Of a stretch of DNA of 7,938 nucleotides, positions 6,355-7,938 are shown piece after piece. The notes below the pieces were generated by a model. It was not told where the DNA came from, made no database searches, and saw only the letters and a list, made by a program, of their open reading frames with translations. The stretch comes from Armatimonadota bacterium (GTDB lineage: Bacteria > Armatimonadota > SYMT01): assembly GCA_020696885.1 (NCBI GenBank), contig JAJFMS010000116.1, positions 1-7,938 on the forward strand, written 5' to 3'. Position 1 is the first letter of the stretch; each line of letters starts with the position of its first letter. The position numbers and the translations under genes were made by a program.

Positions 6355-6362
6355 TCTCCTTT
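6355..6362 (-). promoter_or_regulatory. Strong ribosome-binding site of the first acyltransferase
   Basis: AAAGGAGA on the - strand lies four bases before the ATG at 6350-6348. It overlaps the alternative GTG start at 6365-6363 and so argues that translation begins at the ATG. Confidence 0.75.
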
Positions 6363-6380
6363 CACAGACGGCGACTATGG

Positions 6381-6569
6381 CGGGGTCACCCCCGGCCCTA
6401 GCCGGCACCACCAACCCTCCCGCGAGGTGGGCCTGCGCTTCGCCCTTTCACGTCCCAGCAAAAGACGCTGGGACTAACGGGCGGCTTGGCATCCGTGTTC
6501 AAGATTTGGAACCCGCGTTTGGGAGGACGGCTCGTGTTCGGTGCGGCGGTTAACGGGTTGGTGGTGCCG
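6381..6569 (-). promoter_or_regulatory. Structured leader of the first acyltransferase (nested and competing inverted repeats)
   Basis: In transcription order, CGGCACCACCAACCC (6569-6555) has its perfect 15-base complement at 6417-6403. Inside this pair lies a second perfect hairpin, GTCCCAGC/GCTGGGAC with a seven-base loop (6452-6474). Nearer the gene, CCGGC/GCCGG (6392-6405) and CGGGG-GTGA-CCCCG (6381-6394, a GNRA-type loop) follow. The CCGGC hairpin shares three bases with the long stem on one side and three with the GTGA hairpin on the other, so these folds exclude one another. The last hairpin ends 30 bases before the start codon. This could be a cis-acting leader RNA. A 15-bp repeat spanning 167 bp also fits a small non-autonomous element. 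I match it to no known riboswitch class. Confidence 0.4.
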
Positions 6570-6621
6570 CCGTCGAGCCGCCACCCAGGGGGTGCCCGGC
6601 CGATCTCGGGGGCTTCACAGG

Positions 6622-6638
6622 GGCGCCGCCCCGGCGCC
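6622..6638 (-). terminator. GC-rich hairpin after the second glycosyltransferase (possible weak terminator)
   Basis: GGCGCCG (6622-6628) and CGGCGCC (6632-6638) form a perfect seven-pair stem with a three-base loop. On the - strand it lies about 85 bases beyond the glycosyltransferase stop codon. There is no T tract after it, so it is not a standard intrinsic terminator. It could act as a pause site or 3'-end stabiliser. Confidence 0.3.
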
Positions 6639-6722
6639 GAGTGATCTGTGCTCCCGACATCGACACTTGATTCGATTGCGATGACTTTTCTGTCTAGCGA
6701 CCGGCTAGGAACGCGATCAACC

Positions 6723-7856
6723 CTACGCGCGGCGCGCTTTCCGGCTGCTGGTCGAGTGGTGCGGTCGGCTGCTGCCGGCCGTGTGCTTGAGGATCTCCAG
6801 CAGGCGGCCGTAGTTGGTGCGGGCGTCGAAGCGCTCCAGCGCCGCCTCGCGGGCGGCGGCCCCGAACTGGGCTCGCCGGACCGGGTCCTCTGCCAGCGTC
6901 CGGATCGCCTCGGCCATCGCCGGCGCGTCGTCCGGCGAGATTACCAGGCCGGTCTCTCCATGCACCACCGCTTCCGCCAGGGCGCCAACCCGGGTGGTGA
7001 TCACCGGTAGACCGGCGGCCAGGGCTTCCATCACGGCCAGCGGGAGGCAGTCGGCTCGGGTGGGGAAAACAAACAGGTCCGCCTCGGCGAACAGCCGGAG
7101 CAGCGCCTCGGAGTTGGCCGTGATGCCGTGGTGGACCGTCACTCCCGGCACGCCCTCCGCCACGCCCTGCGTGCCGGTCACCAGGTGCAGGTGTGCCCCG
7201 AGCGAGCGGGGCAGCAACTGGAACGCCTCCAGGAGCGTGTCGCCGCCCTTGCGCTGGAAGTCGCCGCCCACGAAGAGGATGTTCAGACCCCCACCCCGGC
7301 GCTCGGTGCGGTCGGGGAAACGCCAGCGATCGGTATCAATGCCCGGGGGGATCACGGTCACCTTTTCCGGGACGACGCCGTAGTCGGCCACCAGGGAGGC
7401 CTTCGCCCACTCGGACCAGCAGACCAGGTGCGCGGCGTTCGCGAACGCCTGGCGGTTGAGGCGCCATTTCAGCCGCTCCACGCGGGAATCCGCACTGGGG
7501 GTGTGACCGTAATGCGCCCCGAGCGCGTCGTACTGCAGCGGGGTGGCGTCCAGGGAGATCACGGACGGCACGCGGCGCATGATGTTGGCGGACAGCAGCG
7601 AGGTGACCTGGGTGTGGAAGAGCGCGCCGTCCAGGGAGGCGGTCCGCCGGCGAAGCCCGAGATACGCCCCCAGTGAAGCCCGGAGGGACCAGTTAGAGCG
7701 CACGCCGGGCAGGCCCGCCCACCAGCCCGGGGTGCGGTGGTACGGCAGATCGATATACGACGGCCGCACGCTCCGGTCGCGCGCGAGCACCGCCTTGAGG
7801 TTATCCGCGTGGGTGACGTGCCCCAGGGAGTACTCCATCGCCAGGCCCAATCTCAT
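6723..7856 (-). CDS. GT4-family glycosyltransferase with a D-x7-E variant motif
   Basis: The 377-residue product is a cytoplasmic GT-B glycosyltransferase of the GT4 type. The N-terminal domain includes VISLDATPLQYD (99-110) and HLVCWSEWAKASLV (143-156). The linker VTVIPPGIDTDRW (166-178) is typical of the family, and the donor domain begins at ILFVGGDFQRKGGD (193-206). Residues LFVFPTRADCLPLAVMEALA (261-280) hold the catalytic-region motif, but the first glutamate of the usual E-x7-E is aspartate (Asp269 to Glu277). The segment GETGLVISP (300-308) follows as expected. The last 20 residues (GSSRPHHSTSSRKARRA) are basic and serine-rich. The ATG start overlaps the stop of an upstream frame as ATGA. 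It shares only family motifs with the glycosyltransferase at 718-1935, so donor or acceptor probably differ. Its specificity is unknown. Confidence 0.92.
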   Translation of the reverse strand: MRLGLAMEYSLGHVTHADNLKAVLARDRSVRPSYIDLPYHRTPGWWAGLPGVRSNWSLRASLGAYLGLRRRTASLDGALFHTQVTSLLSANIMRRVPSVISLDATPLQYDALGAHYGHTPSADSRVERLKWRLNRQAFANAAHLVCWSEWAKASLVADYGVVPEKVTVIPPGIDTDRWRFPDRTERRGGGLNILFVGGDFQRKGGDTLLEAFQLLPRSLGAHLHLVTGTQGVAEGVPGVTVHHGITANSEALLRLFAEADLFVFPTRADCLPLAVMEALAAGLPVITTRVGALAEAVVHGETGLVISPDDAPAMAEAIRTLAEDPVRRAQFGAAAREAALERFDARTNYGRLLEILKHTAGSSRPHHSTSSRKARRA

Positions 7857-7938
7857 CGACGCTCACCACCGCTTTCCACCAGCTTCGGCCGTCCGGGAAG
7901 GCCTGCCGATCCGGGTACCACCTGCTTCATCGCGTCCA
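7853..7938 (-). CDS. C-terminal tail of an unidentified upstream gene (partial)
   Basis: One - strand frame is open from the window edge to a TGA at 7855-7853, which overlaps the ATG of the next glycosyltransferase as ATGA. It gives 27 residues beginning DAMKQVVPGSAGLPGRPKLV. Third codon positions are G or C in about two thirds of the codons, better than in the alternative open frame ending near 7860. The four-base overlap is the usual arrangement of translationally coupled operon genes, so I take it as real. The tail is too short and too low in complexity to identify a family. It implies that the glycan operon continues to the right. Confidence 0.45.
   Translation of the reverse strand, partial: DAMKQVVPGSAGLPGRPKLVESGGERR

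Larger units (their letters stand above)
6351..6722 (-). other. 372-base spacer between the second glycosyltransferase and the first acyltransferase
   Basis: No frame here gives a recognisable protein. The part next to the acyltransferase carries the nested repeats described separately. The part next to the glycosyltransferase holds a GC-rich hairpin (6622-6638) and a less GC-rich stretch at about 6640-6720. There TTGATC (6720-6715) and TAGACA, 18 bases further on, form a weak -35/-10 candidate on the - strand, and a second weak candidate begins with TTGAAC near 6514. This is the longest gap within the - strand block and the most likely place for an internal promoter. Confidence 0.5.

Noticed and set aside
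5434..6414. Long - strand frame overlapping the first acyltransferase
   Set aside because: It is a frame-shifted shadow rich in Arg, Pro and Ala. It is incompatible with the well-conserved acyltransferase frame and has no convincing start signal.
6500..6530. tRNA T-arm-like stretch (GGGTTCCAAATC on the - strand) in the spacer
   Set aside because: The loop does not match the T-arm consensus, and no acceptor, D or anticodon stems can be formed around it.
6403..6569. Inverted repeats considered as an insertion sequence
   Set aside because: There is no transposase frame inside and no target-site duplication outside. At most it is a non-autonomous element, so I list it as a leader or repeat only.

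Overview
The window is high-GC bacterial DNA, roughly two thirds G+C by eye. It holds one tRNA gene on the + strand and, from about base 700 to the right edge, a block of polysaccharide-type genes that all read on the - strand. Strong Shine-Dalgarno sequences (AGGAGGTGA, AAAGGAGA) and a textbook sigma-70 promoter before the tRNA show ordinary bacterial expression signals. Gene content does not fix the taxon. The base composition, the heptamer-repeat spacer and the style of the acyltransferases would fit a Gemmatimonadota/Longimicrobium-like organism, but this is a weak inference.

Layout, left to right. Bases 1-92 hold a GC-rich hairpin and the tRNA promoter. A tRNA-Arg(CCU) lies at 93-165. 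Bases 166-717 form a gene-poor junction that carries the C-terminal remnant of a PIN-domain (VapC-like) toxin on the - strand and a possible 31-residue single-membrane-span peptide on the + strand. The - strand block follows. In transcription order (right to left) it runs: the tail of an unidentified gene (7853-7938), a GT4 glycosyltransferase (6723-7856), a 372-base leader or spacer rich in inverted repeats, a membrane acyltransferase (5079-6350), a spacer with a GTTCGGT tandem repeat, an FkbM-family methyltransferase (4172-4915), a second FkbM methyltransferase (3172-4077), a second membrane acyltransferase (1973-3175), and a second GT4 glycosyltransferase (718-1935).

Together these genes look like part of a surface-glycan (capsule, exopolysaccharide or O-antigen) locus. 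The glycosyltransferases would add sugars from activated donors in the cytoplasm. The FkbM enzymes would O-methylate sugars, and the multi-span acyltransferases would move acyl groups (often acetyl) onto the glycan across or at the inner membrane. No polymerase, flippase, transporter or nucleotide-sugar synthesis gene is visible, so the locus probably continues beyond the right edge.

The most unusual points are: the mirror order of families (GT4, acyltransferase, FkbM, FkbM, acyltransferase, GT4) on one strand, with the acyltransferases clearly paralogous; the leader of the first acyltransferase, which has a perfect 15-bp inverted repeat enclosing another perfect hairpin plus overlapping alternative hairpins near the start codon; and the toxin remnant next to the tRNA. 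I found no clear new defence or mobile system.
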